Positions 9,525-19,270 of a stretch of 64,000 nucleotides of DNA are shown one piece after another. Made by a program: the position numbers and the translations under genes. The number at the start of each line of letters is the position of its first letter. The first letter of the stretch is position 1. Source of the stretch: an uncultured Pelagibacteraceae bacterium (lineage in GTDB: Bacteria; Pseudomonadota; Alphaproteobacteria; Pelagibacterales; Pelagibacteraceae); NCBI GenBank assembly GCA_902556905.1, contig CACDYK010000006.1:1-64000 (forward strand), read 5' to 3'. The notes below the pieces were generated by a model that saw only the letters and a list, made by a program, of their open reading frames with translations, was not told the DNA's origin and ran no database searches.

Positions 9525-10691
9525 CTACCAGGCTGCCTCATATATGTTAAGAGCGTCATTTTCAGTCAGTTCTCTTGGGTTATTAACTAATAAACGAGTT
9601 TGTTTCATTGCATCTGATGCCATTTTTTTACATGCCTCTTTTGGAATATTTACCTCTCTTAATCTTTGAGGAAGTCCAATTTTTTGTGATAAACTCTCTA
9701 ATCGATCAATAAATTCTTTGCATACTGCTTGGCTTCCCTTTTCAGTGTTAATATCTTGGAAAACAAATGGGGCTAATTCAGCATAATTTTTTGTTGTTTT
9801 GCTATCTACACTGTTAAATCTTAAAACGTATGGTAGAACTAAAGAGTTTGACAATCCATGAGACACATGAAAAGTTCCTCCAATCGGATAGGCAAGAGCA
9901 TGGACTGCTGCAACAGGAGAATTAGCAAATGCTTTCCCAGCTAACATTGCTCCAATTAACATGTTGCCTCTAGCCTCAATATTCGAACCATCAAATACAG
10001 CTTTTTCTATTGAGCCCGACAAAAGTTTTAGTGCTTCGATAGCTAACATTTTTGAAATTAGATTATTATTTTTGTTTGATGAAGTATAACCCTCTATAGC
10101 ATGAACCATAGCGTCAATTCCTGTAGCTGCAGTTGTGTGTGCTGGTAATCCAATTGTTAAATCTGGATCTAAAATTGCAATATCAGGTAAAATTATTGGC
10201 GAAGAAACTCCTTTCTTTTCTTCTTCTCCAACTGTGATGATAGATATAGGGGTTACCTCCGAGCCTGTTCCAGCAGTAGTCGGTATTAAAATTAATGGTA
10301 ATCTTGGACCTTTAGCATTTGAAACACCCCAGGCGTCTTCAATATTTTCATTTGAACCTAAAATTAAAGAAGTTAATTTAGCTACATCCATTGAAGATCC
10401 TCCCCCAAATCCAATAACACCTGTAGCATTAATTTTTTTTCCAACTTCTATAGAGTGTAGAAGTGTTTTAATTGAAGGATCTGCTTCTACATCTTGAAAA
10501 ACTTCAACTATTGATGAATATTTATTTAGTTCAGTTAGAGTTGGTTCAGTTAAATTTAAAGACATCAACCCTTTATCAGTTATAAATAAAACATTTGGTC
10601 CCAATTTTTTTGAAATTTCTTCAGCACATATTTTAGACATTCCACTTCCAAATCTAATTCCTGAAGTAGTATTAAATGTAAAATTATTCAT
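9525..10691 (-). CDS. Iron-containing alcohol dehydrogenase
   Basis: GFGGGSSMDVAK, PTTAGTGSEVTP, GIDAMVHAIEGYTS, HALAYPIGGTFHVSHGLSN. Confidence 0.93.
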   Translation of the reverse strand: MNNFTFNTTSGIRFGSGMSKICAEEISKKLGPNVLFITDKGLMSLNLTEPTLTELNKYSSIVEVFQDVEADPSIKTLLHSIEVGKKINATGVIGFGGGSSMDVAKLTSLILGSNENIEDAWGVSNAKGPRLPLILIPTTAGTGSEVTPISIITVGEEEKKGVSSPIILPDIAILDPDLTIGLPAHTTAATGIDAMVHAIEGYTSSNKNNNLISKMLAIEALKLLSGSIEKAVFDGSNIEARGNMLIGAMLAGKAFANSPVAAVHALAYPIGGTFHVSHGLSNSLVLPYVLRFNSVDSKTTKNYAELAPFVFQDINTEKGSQAVCKEFIDRLESLSQKIGLPQRLREVNIPKEACKKMASDAMKQTRLLVNNPRELTENDALNIYEAAW

Positions 10692-10702
10692 AATCCTAAT
10701 TC

Positions 10703-12769
10703 CTAAACGTAATAAACATAAAAGATTATTGAAAATATAGCTAGACCAATTAATATTAAGATCCAGCCATAGCCAGTTCCTAAATTATCTAAATAATTTT
10801 TTTCTCCAGAAACTTCATCTGGATGTTTATGAAGATCACCAGACTGTATTGGTTTATTTGGTAAAGTTGATAAATCCATTTTACTTGCTAAAAACCAAAT
10901 CAAACCAATTCCAAAAAACCACCATATTAATTGATATCCCCATAATGAAGGTATCTTTAAAATCCAAGATTCATATCCCGCATTTGGAGCACCAAAAAAA
11001 TTATTTCCAAGAACTTGTCCTGGACCTACTCCAAAGAATAACCATATAAGAGCAATAACATATGCAAATGATCTTAATTTTGTTCTACTCGGATGAAGGC
11101 CCATGTGTTCGTTTAAAAAATCATGAAATTTTTGACGATAATCTCTATCATTATCTACTTTTGCTATTGATGAAAACGCTGAGACTGAAAAACAAATAAA
11201 TACATTGAATAATAAGCCCCAAACACCTGAATGAATAGTCAATGGCCATCTTCCCCACGGTAATCTATTTCCTGAAATTTGCTGACCAATAGTTTCTGTT
11301 AAAATAACAATTATTATTCCAATTATTATACCAGATATAGCAGCTCCTCTTGTTATCCATGGAAACCAGACAAGACCAAGTAGAACAATTAAAAATTGAA
11401 ATGCTATAGCAATTGAAATACCACTAAAAATAATCATAGCAGGTTTAGCAAATGTAGCTAGATAAAGTGAGGCCAGAAACATTAACATCATAATTATACG
11501 AGCTGCTCTTCGCTCTTTCTCCCAGTTCGAGTTCTTATCTACGTAAGCTTTATAAAAATCTCTAGTAACGATGCTACCTGAGGTCATTAAAAGGGCAGCT
11601 GCTGTAGACTGAAGTGCAGCAACTAATCCAACAGCCAATAAACCAGTTAACCATAAGGCATGTTTGTCCATTAAACCGATAATATGATAAACAATTGATG
11701 AATGATCTTTACTTGAAACTTCTGGTAAAAGCTTATTAACGAAAAGACCATTACTATTAATTTCAGCACTAGCCCCCAATAAAATTGCTCCTATTCCTTG
11801 AAAAGTTGTAAATATAAATAATAATAAACCAACAATAACTGCAGATCCCCATATTTGATAATAAGAAAAAGTTTTAGGGTGTTTTGCTGTATAGCTTAAC
11901 ATTGAAAATGATGGTGACAGAACTATTCCCATAAAAGAAATTGTAAATGTAAAAATCATCATCGCAGTCCAAGGACCTCCAATTGCTTCATTTTTTCCTA
12001 AACCAGCTACCCATTGTATAACACCTGGTAATGCGAAATAACCATTATAGTCACCTCCTCCATAACCATTTGTATTTCCCCAAAAACTAATTTTTGTATT
12101 TGCTATTTTTGCTAATGATTTACCAAAAGTTTCTATATCTCCTATAAAGGAATAAGTGATTAATCCTAAAATAATTATTGTTAAAAAATAAAGCCAAGAT
12201 TGAACTACACCTACACTGAAAATAGATTTAAAACCTCCTCTTGTTACATAGAATAATACAATGATTGAAATTACCCACATTCCTAATTCTCTAGAAACAT
12301 ACTCACCAGTTAATGTATTTATAAGATAACCTGTTGCTCCAAATAAAACAGCAAGTAAGGGTATTGCGAAAAAAAAAGTTACTAAAACAGAAATAATTCT
12401 AATGGTATCACTTTTATAGTAATCATAATACATTTCACCAGGAGTAATGTATCCAAATTTTCTGCTTAGCATCCATTGTCTTTTAAAAAAAAATATACTC
12501 CCTAAAGGAACAGTTATAGCAATAAAAGCCGTACCAACATATTGAAAGCCATCATGAAAGATAAGGCTGGTTTGAGAAATTACAGTTAAGCCTGCAAACG
12601 TTGCGGCTGTTGCTGCAAAGAAAAAAACCCATGAAGAAATACTTCTATTTGCTAGATAATAATTTTCTGGATTATCAGAATTATACCTTGATCCTCTAAC
12701 ACCCCAAAAAAAACAATAGGCAGCATATAATAATATGAAGATAAATAACCAAACTGATTTTTCAGACAT
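10703..12769 (-). CDS. Sodium:solute symporter (SSS family) transporter
   Basis: Multi-TM protein. The listed ORF starts at 12901, but the likely start is the internal Met (MSEKSVWLFIFILLYAAYCFFWG; CAT at 12767-12769); AAATAATFAGLTVISQ, ALQSTAAALLMTSGSIVTRDFYK. Confidence 0.85.
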   Translation of the reverse strand: MSEKSVWLFIFILLYAAYCFFWGVRGSRYNSDNPENYYLANRSISSWVFFFAATAATFAGLTVISQTSLIFHDGFQYVGTAFIAITVPLGSIFFFKRQWMLSRKFGYITPGEMYYDYYKSDTIRIISVLVTFFFAIPLLAVLFGATGYLINTLTGEYVSRELGMWVISIIVLFYVTRGGFKSIFSVGVVQSWLYFLTIIILGLITYSFIGDIETFGKSLAKIANTKISFWGNTNGYGGGDYNGYFALPGVIQWVAGLGKNEAIGGPWTAMMIFTFTISFMGIVLSPSFSMLSYTAKHPKTFSYYQIWGSAVIVGLLLFIFTTFQGIGAILLGASAEINSNGLFVNKLLPEVSSKDHSSIVYHIIGLMDKHALWLTGLLAVGLVAALQSTAAALLMTSGSIVTRDFYKAYVDKNSNWEKERRAARIIMMLMFLASLYLATFAKPAMIIFSGISIAIAFQFLIVLLGLVWFPWITRGAAISGIIIGIIIVILTETIGQQISGNRLPWGRWPLTIHSGVWGLLFNVFICFSVSAFSSIAKVDNDRDYRQKFHDFLNEHMGLHPSRTKLRSFAYVIALIWLFFGVGPGQVLGNNFFGAPNAGYESWILKIPSLWGYQLIWWFFGIGLIWFLASKMDLSTLPNKPIQSGDLHKHPDEVSGEKNYLDNLGTGYGWILILIGLAIFSIIFYVYYV

Positions 12770-12803
12770 ATGACTTGGCCATATCGTAGATCCTTTTGTT
12801 AGA

Positions 12804-13169
12804 TTAAGTGCAGCGTCTAGGTGCTGATTCACCTTTTTCTTTTTTAATTCTTTCAGCTTCTTCTTGGGCTTCTTTAATCGTAGAGTAAGCCTTATCTTCA
12901 AATATTATAAATGGTTTAGCTCTATCAGCATTCAATTGCGCAACACACCATTCTTTGTCAGGTTTAGTGCACATCACCATATACGCACCAGGTATAGGTC
13001 CATATTTTCGATTATTTAATGTAAAAAGACTTTTAGCCAATTCATTAAGTTTATCTTCATCTAATTTTCCCAAAGCATTTTTTTCTAAATCATTTGGTGG
13101 AGTTTCGTTATCTGATCCTAAAATACCTTTCCCACCTGTTCCTTCTGGTCTAGTAAATTGATTGCTCAT
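12804..13169 (-). CDS. Conserved-looking small hypothetical protein between DMFase-like and SSS transporter genes
   Basis: 121-aa soluble ORF starting at the stop of the upstream gene (13169). Confidence 0.65.
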   Translation of the reverse strand: MSNQFTRPEGTGGKGILGSDNETPPNDLEKNALGKLDEDKLNELAKSLFTLNNRKYGPIPGAYMVMCTKPDKEWCVAQLNADRAKPFIIFEDKAYSTIKEAQEEAERIKKEKGESAPRRCT

Positions 13170-15526
13170 TATGGTAAAGGTCCATCTTTTAAAAATCCTC
13201 TAATTGCATTTTCTAAAATTTTAGAGACATTATTATTGTAATTGTTGTAAGATAAGCTTCCACAGAAAGATAGAGATCCAGGTGCAAACAATGCGCCATC
13301 ATTTGGCGTTTTATAATAAATCATATCTGCTCTAACCATTGGATTTTCAGTACCCCCACCGTAATATCCTCTAACAGTAAAATGAATCTCTTCATTTACT
13401 TGCATCATTAAATTTGTATGATTTTCTGATCTTGCTAATAGATATGCATTATGAGGTGTTCCAAACTCTAAATCATACCTATCAAGCTCAAGTCCTGCTG
13501 CACCTCCACCTACTAAGCCAAAATCTCCTATTACTTCATCTTTTCCAACACCATCAAAAATCCAAGAACATTCAGGTCGTTCGCTATCAGGAGACCTTTT
13601 GTAATAAGAGCTAACATCAAATCCATATGCTGTAAAAGTTAATCCACATACTTTTGATGGTATTCTCCCTCGAGCTCTCCACATTCCACCATATTTTCCA
13701 TCAAAAGCATTATTGTATTCACCTGGATTTGCTGTCCATGCTCTAGTACCTGCTTCGCCTTTTCTAACTTCAATAATATTTGGATTATCAGGATGATATT
13801 CGCTAATCCAATAAAAACCATCTGAACCCAAGTATATCCATCTTCCACCATTAAGTTGGTACTGTTCATAAGCTGCTAGCATTTTTTCAGAACTATATTC
13901 AGGGTGCGAACCTGTTAAAACACATTTGTATCGATTTAATAATTCAACACCTTCCAAATGTAAGTCTTCATCAGTAACAACATCAAAATCTAAATTTTTT
14001 TCTTCCAACCAATCAGTCAAATGCAAATCTGCATTAAGTTGCCATAGAGATGGTGATAGCCAGTGTCTATATTTTGGTCTCATATTCAAAATAGGTCTTA
14101 GTCTCGATGAAATTGCTACACCACTACCGTCTGAATGTTGAGAATAAGTTGATAAACCATATTCTCTGTGTTCATTTAAATACAAATCTGAAGCTGACAT
14201 AACTGGTACTTTTCCAGCTAATAATTGAGCTACTACTGAATTTGTACCAAGGTTGTCATTTGAATAAGCTATGTAACTATTTGTTGGTAAAACAAATAAA
14301 AGATCTGAAGTAGTTTTGCCTTTGGGGGGTTTAATAACAAAAGGTATGAAGTCCTCTGTTTCAGCTGAATCTTCACCATTTATTCTTAATCTTGCTGCAT
14401 AAACTCCACTTCTAATTTTATCAGGCACTTTATATACAAAGTCTACATCCCATCTTGCATCATCAATATCATCATCATGAAAATGAATAGCTCCATATTC
14501 TTCTGGCTTGTGATGGAATACCATTTCATCTGCAGTCCAATTATACCCTGTCATAGCTCTGCATGGTAAATTTACAATAAAACCATTTAGATGATTTGAT
14601 GTCATATCAACAATTAAAGTTGATGCCATATTCTTTGTAATATTGGCATGAAAATCCCAAGCTCCTATAACTTCAGATCTTAATTCAGAAGTACATCCAC
14701 CAAAACCTCTAGCCAGAGACTCTATTTCTGATTTCGATAAAGCCTTTTTACTAAGTCTTGGTCTATCTATTTTGCCATTATAAGTTAATGTTTGCTCTGG
14801 CAATTCAACAGGGCTAGTTGCTTCTTTATAGTGTCCTCCAAAAATATGTCTTCCAGATCTATCATTTAATGCACAGGCAGCCATTAAAAAAGGAGCATCG
14901 TTTGCACGTGGTTTCAAATTACTTATAGATTCTACATAAGCAGTTGTTTCATCTGCTGGATGTAACATCGACATACCTAGTCCACCATTGGTAGGTGTAA
15001 CACAAGGTTCTTGGTATAACTTTAATTTTCCTGTTTCAGCATCATATGTAGCTGCTACTAAGTACCAAACTTTTCTCATTAATTTCTTTTCACTTGAAAC
15101 TGAAGTTGTTTGCCCTCCTCCGTCTCCAATCATTACTGATAAACAGCTATTTTCATCTATGAATAACCCATAACCGCTTTGAGTTTTTTCATTCCACTTT
15201 GTTAAAATTCCTTGCTTACCTTTGTCTGGAGTTGTCGGAAATATATATGCCTGTAAAGTAAAGCTTGTTGTGTTTAGTCTCTCGTCTTGAGGAATTACAA
15301 CATAAGAACCACCATGAATTTTTTGATTTTTTCCCTGATAATTTCTATTACATTCAGCGCCTATTTCTTCTTCTTTATATCCAGGTCCATCAGGATTTGT
15401 ATCTCCATGAATTAATCTTACAATTTGAACCTCATAATTTTCATTTTTTTCAGAGTTGACCATAAATTTAATCTCTTCACCAGGAAAAGAAGTGTATTTA
15501 TCACTATAACCTGTAATTCTTAACAT
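13169..15526 (-). CDS. dmfA2: N,N-dimethylformamidase-like large (beta) subunit
   Basis: 785 aa with LamG-like region (INTTSFTLQAYIFPTTPDKGKQGILTKWNE) and DMFase-type C-terminal domain; VLPTNSYIAYSND and TGSHPEYSS motifs; preceded by a DmfA1-like ORF. Confidence 0.85.
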   Translation of the reverse strand: MLRITGYSDKYTSFPGEEIKFMVNSEKNENYEVQIVRLIHGDTNPDGPGYKEEEIGAECNRNYQGKNQKIHGGSYVVIPQDERLNTTSFTLQAYIFPTTPDKGKQGILTKWNEKTQSGYGLFIDENSCLSVMIGDGGGQTTSVSSEKKLMRKVWYLVAATYDAETGKLKLYQEPCVTPTNGGLGMSMLHPADETTAYVESISNLKPRANDAPFLMAACALNDRSGRHIFGGHYKEATSPVELPEQTLTYNGKIDRPRLSKKALSKSEIESLARGFGGCTSELRSEVIGAWDFHANITKNMASTLIVDMTSNHLNGFIVNLPCRAMTGYNWTADEMVFHHKPEEYGAIHFHDDDIDDARWDVDFVYKVPDKIRSGVYAARLRINGEDSAETEDFIPFVIKPPKGKTTSDLLFVLPTNSYIAYSNDNLGTNSVVAQLLAGKVPVMSASDLYLNEHREYGLSTYSQHSDGSGVAISSRLRPILNMRPKYRHWLSPSLWQLNADLHLTDWLEEKNLDFDVVTDEDLHLEGVELLNRYKCVLTGSHPEYSSEKMLAAYEQYQLNGGRWIYLGSDGFYWISEYHPDNPNIIEVRKGEAGTRAWTANPGEYNNAFDGKYGGMWRARGRIPSKVCGLTFTAYGFDVSSYYKRSPDSERPECSWIFDGVGKDEVIGDFGLVGGGAAGLELDRYDLEFGTPHNAYLLARSENHTNLMMQVNEEIHFTVRGYYGGGTENPMVRADMIYYKTPNDGALFAPGSLSFCGSLSYNNYNNNVSKILENAIRGFLKDGPLP

Positions 15527-15548
15527 TATTTAAACCTCTTAGTTTTAA

Positions 15549-15968
15549 TCATTGTCCATGTCTTTCTAAAAGATCTAAAATTCTTTTTAAAAAAATTGCA
15601 TGTTCGGCAGCTTCTTCAGAAGAAAAAGACTCTTCTAAAATTTCAACAGGATCTCCTCTTACACCAGTAACTATTCCTATTCTGTAATCTTCAAAATCTT
15701 TTTTACATACTGTTACATATTTTTTGATTGCCATTGGTTGTCTTCTAAGTTTATCTAAAACAATTTGAAGTTCTTTGCTATGTTCAACCATTGGCTGACC
15801 TTTATGAGGTTGGGCGGCTCTGCCAACAGGAGTTGCTCTGTGTTCTTCTATTAATTTGTTTCTCATTTTTTCATCTCTTAATAGTGGTAATACATATTTT
15901 TCAGTAATAAAGTCATCAGTGCTTGTATGACCAAGATTAAGTTGAACTCCTGTTTTATCTTTTTCCAT
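15549..15968 (-). CDS. dmfA1: N,N-dimethylformamidase-like small (alpha) subunit
   Basis: EEHRATPVGRAAQPHKG...LRRQPMAIKKYV...FEDYRIGIVTG...EESFSSEEAAEHAIFLKRI matches the recalled pattern of the Paracoccus DmfA1 C-terminal region. Confidence 0.7.
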   Translation of the reverse strand: MEKDKTGVQLNLGHTSTDDFITEKYVLPLLRDEKMRNKLIEEHRATPVGRAAQPHKGQPMVEHSKELQIVLDKLRRQPMAIKKYVTVCKKDFEDYRIGIVTGVRGDPVEILEESFSSEEAAEHAIFLKRILDLLERHGQ

Positions 15969-15988
15969 ATCCGCTCCTAGTAACTAAA

Positions 15989-16843
15989 TTACTTATTGGT
16001 CCTTTCTTGGATTATTTTCAGAGCTTCTATTAAATAAACTCTAAATAACTCATGATTTTCACTCATTGGAAAATGCCCTATATCAGGCATTTCAATATAA
16101 ACTCCACCTTTAATTTGTCTTGCTGTATTTTCAGTAGCTTCAGGTGGTGTTAAATAATCATAAGTTCCAGTCATCATTATTACTGGACATTTATGACCAT
16201 CAATATTCTTCAATTCATTTCTTAAGTCATGATCAACGGAATAAAAATATAAATCACCTTTAAATGCCTCAGAGCCCTGAGTGTAATAATGCCATGTCAA
16301 CCATCTATCTTTTTCAGGTGATTGAGGTGCCATTAAATCCCACGTACCACTTCCACAAACTTGAGCTGCATTTGCATGTGGATGTCTCCACCAATCTAAA
16401 TAGAAACCTGGCGCATGATCTGCTGCTTCAACTGGAATAACGGCTCTAAATTTATTAGGATGACGAAGGGCTAATTGCAACGCTACATTTCCTCCAAAAG
16501 AAGACCCCATAAAAATAGGATTTTTTAAATCTAAAGCTTCACATAATTTAATTATAAAATTGCAATAATGTTCTGCAGTTAGTTTATATTCTTCTTTCCA
16601 AAATTCCTTATTATGTGGAGGGTCTGATTTACCATGTCTAGGTAAGTCATATGCAATTACATTGTAATTTTTTATAATTTCTTCATCCTCAAGAAGTCCT
16701 CTCCATTGATGATTATGACATCCCGCAGTATGTTGACAGATTAATGGTATTCCTTTTCCATTTTGAAGATAAAAAACTTTATATTCACAATCATCTACTT
16801 CAATAGTAACATACCGCCCTACTACACTGTGATGCTTTACCAT
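15989..16843 (-). CDS. Alpha/beta hydrolase
   Basis: GSSFGGNVALQLALRHP nucleophile elbow; DIGHFPMSENHE catalytic His region. Confidence 0.88.
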   Translation of the reverse strand: MVKHHSVVGRYVTIEVDDCEYKVFYLQNGKGIPLICQHTAGCHNHQWRGLLEDEEIIKNYNVIAYDLPRHGKSDPPHNKEFWKEEYKLTAEHYCNFIIKLCEALDLKNPIFMGSSFGGNVALQLALRHPNKFRAVIPVEAADHAPGFYLDWWRHPHANAAQVCGSGTWDLMAPQSPEKDRWLTWHYYTQGSEAFKGDLYFYSVDHDLRNELKNIDGHKCPVIMMTGTYDYLTPPEATENTARQIKGGVYIEMPDIGHFPMSENHELFRVYLIEALKIIQERTNK

Positions 16844-16876
16844 TTTTTAAATCCTTTTAATTCAACAAAATTCATC

Positions 16877-17266
16877 TTATACGGGAACTCCTGATTTTCT
16901 TAATAGTTCAAATTGAACAGTAAAATTTCTCAAATTTTTCATTAAGATTAAGTGATTGCCCTCTATTTTTAAATCTTTTCTAAAACTTGCTGACCAAATA
17001 CCATGATACATTGGTTTAGGTATTGGCTGACTAAATTCTTTCCAAGTATTTGCGGAAGCCCTTAAAGCGAAATCATATGGGTCTAATGGGCCTGGGTTAG
17101 TATTAATATTTTTCACTTTTCCATCATGCATTTCAATAATGACTTTTGCTTTTTCCATATCAAACATAAATGAGCATGAATAATATTTTGCCATAGCAGC
17201 AATAGTTTCATCACTATTTGTAAGATCTTCGTACTTTTTTGCCCAATTATTCAAATCACTACTCAT
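16877..17266 (-). CDS. Small SCP2/sterol-carrier-like protein (tentative)
   Basis: 129 aa; FDMEKAKVIIEMHDGKVKNINTNPGPLDPYDFALRASANTWKEF resembles an SCP2-like fold pattern. Confidence 0.55.
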   Translation of the reverse strand: MSSDLNNWAKKYEDLTNSDETIAAMAKYYSCSFMFDMEKAKVIIEMHDGKVKNINTNPGPLDPYDFALRASANTWKEFSQPIPKPMYHGIWSASFRKDLKIEGNHLILMKNLRNFTVQFELLRKSGVPV

Positions 17267-17280
17267 ATATCTTTAACTCT

Positions 17281-19257
17281 TTATTTAGAACTTTTAGGTC
17301 CTTTAGTTGGATCATTATCAAAATTCATATGATAATCTTTTTTCGGATTTTCATAATCGCCTAAAATATTTCTAATATTACTTATTTCACCTGGTGCCAT
17401 TCCAATTTCTTTGAGTAAACTATCTAAGAAAGGTTGATGAGCTCTGTATCGCAATGCAGAACTAACTACATTATCTGCTAAATTACCACTTCTTGCAGAT
17501 CCACCTGTACCATCGGATGCTTCTCCACCGCCGCCTCCAGTGCTGGATGTTCCACTAAAGCCAGGCAAACCATTAACATCAACAATTTTAATATCTCCAA
17601 TGTTAGCCATTGGTTTAACACTTTCTCTAATGATTGACTCAATCTTATCAGCAAGTTTTAAACGTAATGCACTTCTTCTACTTGCGTCACTTCTAAGATT
17701 TTCAGCAGAGTTTAATGCTTCTTTACCTGCAGCATCTATCTCATATCTTAATTTTGCAGCCATAGTTGCATGTCTATCTTGCTCAGCTTTAGATGCAGCT
17801 GTTATTACATCCACTTTTTTAATCCCTTGTGCTTTTTCAACATATCTAGCTGAATTAGCTTTTTCTTCTGCTTCTATAGCTCTAGCTCTAGAATTTTCTT
17901 CTTCAGCTTTTGATTTTAAAACCTGTTTTGACTTATTAATCACTTCAAGATTTTTTTGATGCTCTTCAATACTTAATCTTTTAGCTTTTTCTATATCAAG
18001 AAGTCTCACTACTCTTTCAGATTCAATTCTATGTGAGTCTATATTTTTTTGTTGTTCAATCTTAGCATTTTTAACTTGTTGTTCTGAAACAATTTGAGCT
18101 TCTTCAGCCTCCTTTTGTCTTTCAGATTGTTCTTTTATAATAGCTGCTTTTTCTTGAGCTCGTTTGATATCAACTTGTCTTTGCTTTTCAAGTCTTGCAT
18201 ATTCACTTTCTTTATCAAGATTTAAAATTTTAACTTCTGTTTCTAAATCTTTTTGTCTTATTTCAAACGCTGAATTTTTCTCTAATTCATTTTGCTCTTT
18301 TCTTCTTTTTTCAATTTCTTCGATAAGTCTTGTTTCTGTTAATTTTCTTTCAACCTCGATAACTTGATTTTGTGAAATTTTTGCAACTTCAATTTGTTCT
18401 TGACTTCTTATTTCAGCTTCTTCTGCTTCTCTTTCTTTTTCAGCTTTTTCTTTTATTGTCTCTGTTTTTTCTTTAGCTCTTTGAATAGCTATTTCTCTTT
18501 CTTGTTGATACTTAGAAAACTCCTCATTTTTCTTAATTTCTAATTCTTTTTGAACTGTTTCTAAATTTTTATTTTCAATTGAAATTTTTGTATCTTGAGT
18601 AATATCATTTCTCTTTTTCTTTCTCTCTTCGATTTGCTCAGTCAATTGAGTTAAACCTTGAGAGTCAAAAGTATTAGCAGGATTAAACATTTCAATAGGT
18701 GCTTGATCAAGAGAGATAATAGAAACTGTTTCAAGTGCCAATCCAGTATGCCCTATTGATTCATTTGCAATGTTAGCAACTTGTTTAACAAATTGACCTC
18801 TATTTTCTTGTATTTCATCTAAGGTCATTTTTGCTGCAACTTCTCCAAGTGCGTCTGCAAAACGACCAGCAACAACCTCTTTTAAATGTTCTGGATCAAG
18901 AGTTCTGTTACCTAAAGTTTGTGCTGCAGTTGATACTGCTTTAGCCTCTGGTGGAACTTTCGTAAAAAATTCTGTAACAAGTTCTGCTCTCATTCTATCT
19001 TTTGTAATTAGAGATTTGTCACCTGCTCTCTTTATATTCAGACTAAGTGTACGCATTCCTACTTGTGTAATATTATGAATTATAGGTAAGACAAACGCAC
19101 CACCAGATATAACAACTTTTTCCCCTAACATACCTGTACGTACAAACGAAACTTCTTTTGATGATCGTCTGTATAACCAATGTAATAAGTAAACTATAAT
19201 CGCAATTGCAAGTGCGACTAAAATTATACCTGCTATTATGTCTGCTCCTTTAGTCAT
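17281..19257 (-). CDS. Flotillin/SPFH family protein (YqiK-like)
   Basis: N-terminal TM, SPFH domain (RTGMLGEKVVISGGAFVLPIIHNITQVGMRTLSLNI), then long Glu/Lys-rich coiled coil and Gly-rich C-terminus. Confidence 0.9.
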   Translation of the reverse strand: MTKGADIIAGIILVALAIAIIVYLLHWLYRRSSKEVSFVRTGMLGEKVVISGGAFVLPIIHNITQVGMRTLSLNIKRAGDKSLITKDRMRAELVTEFFTKVPPEAKAVSTAAQTLGNRTLDPEHLKEVVAGRFADALGEVAAKMTLDEIQENRGQFVKQVANIANESIGHTGLALETVSIISLDQAPIEMFNPANTFDSQGLTQLTEQIEERKKKRNDITQDTKISIENKNLETVQKELEIKKNEEFSKYQQEREIAIQRAKEKTETIKEKAEKEREAEEAEIRSQEQIEVAKISQNQVIEVERKLTETRLIEEIEKRRKEQNELEKNSAFEIRQKDLETEVKILNLDKESEYARLEKQRQVDIKRAQEKAAIIKEQSERQKEAEEAQIVSEQQVKNAKIEQQKNIDSHRIESERVVRLLDIEKAKRLSIEEHQKNLEVINKSKQVLKSKAEEENSRARAIEAEEKANSARYVEKAQGIKKVDVITAASKAEQDRHATMAAKLRYEIDAAGKEALNSAENLRSDASRRSALRLKLADKIESIIRESVKPMANIGDIKIVDVNGLPGFSGTSSTGGGGGEASDGTGGSARSGNLADNVVSSALRYRAHQPFLDSLLKEIGMAPGEISNIRNILGDYENPKKDYHMNFDNDPTKGPKSSK

Positions 19258-19270
19258 ATATTATTCCCCC

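Noticed and set aside
10135-10497. 120-aa plus-strand ORF
   Set aside because: Antisense to the well-supported iron alcohol dehydrogenase; no recognisable motifs.
12770-12901. N-terminal extension of the SSS symporter in the supplied ORF (MKIRLTLRLKKPKKK...)
   Set aside because: Overlaps the 121-aa upstream gene and lacks membrane-protein character; the internal Met at 12769 begins the normal first TM.
17540-17959. 139-aa plus-strand ORF and neighbouring 18164-18367 ORF
   Set aside because: Antisense to the flotillin coiled coil; Ser/Leu-rich sequence is the expected artefact of Glu/Lys repeats on the other strand.
17281-19257. Coiled-coil repeats as a possible DNA repeat or CRISPR-like array
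   Set aside because: The repetition is at protein level, diverged, and lies within one continuous ORF with no regular identical DNA units.
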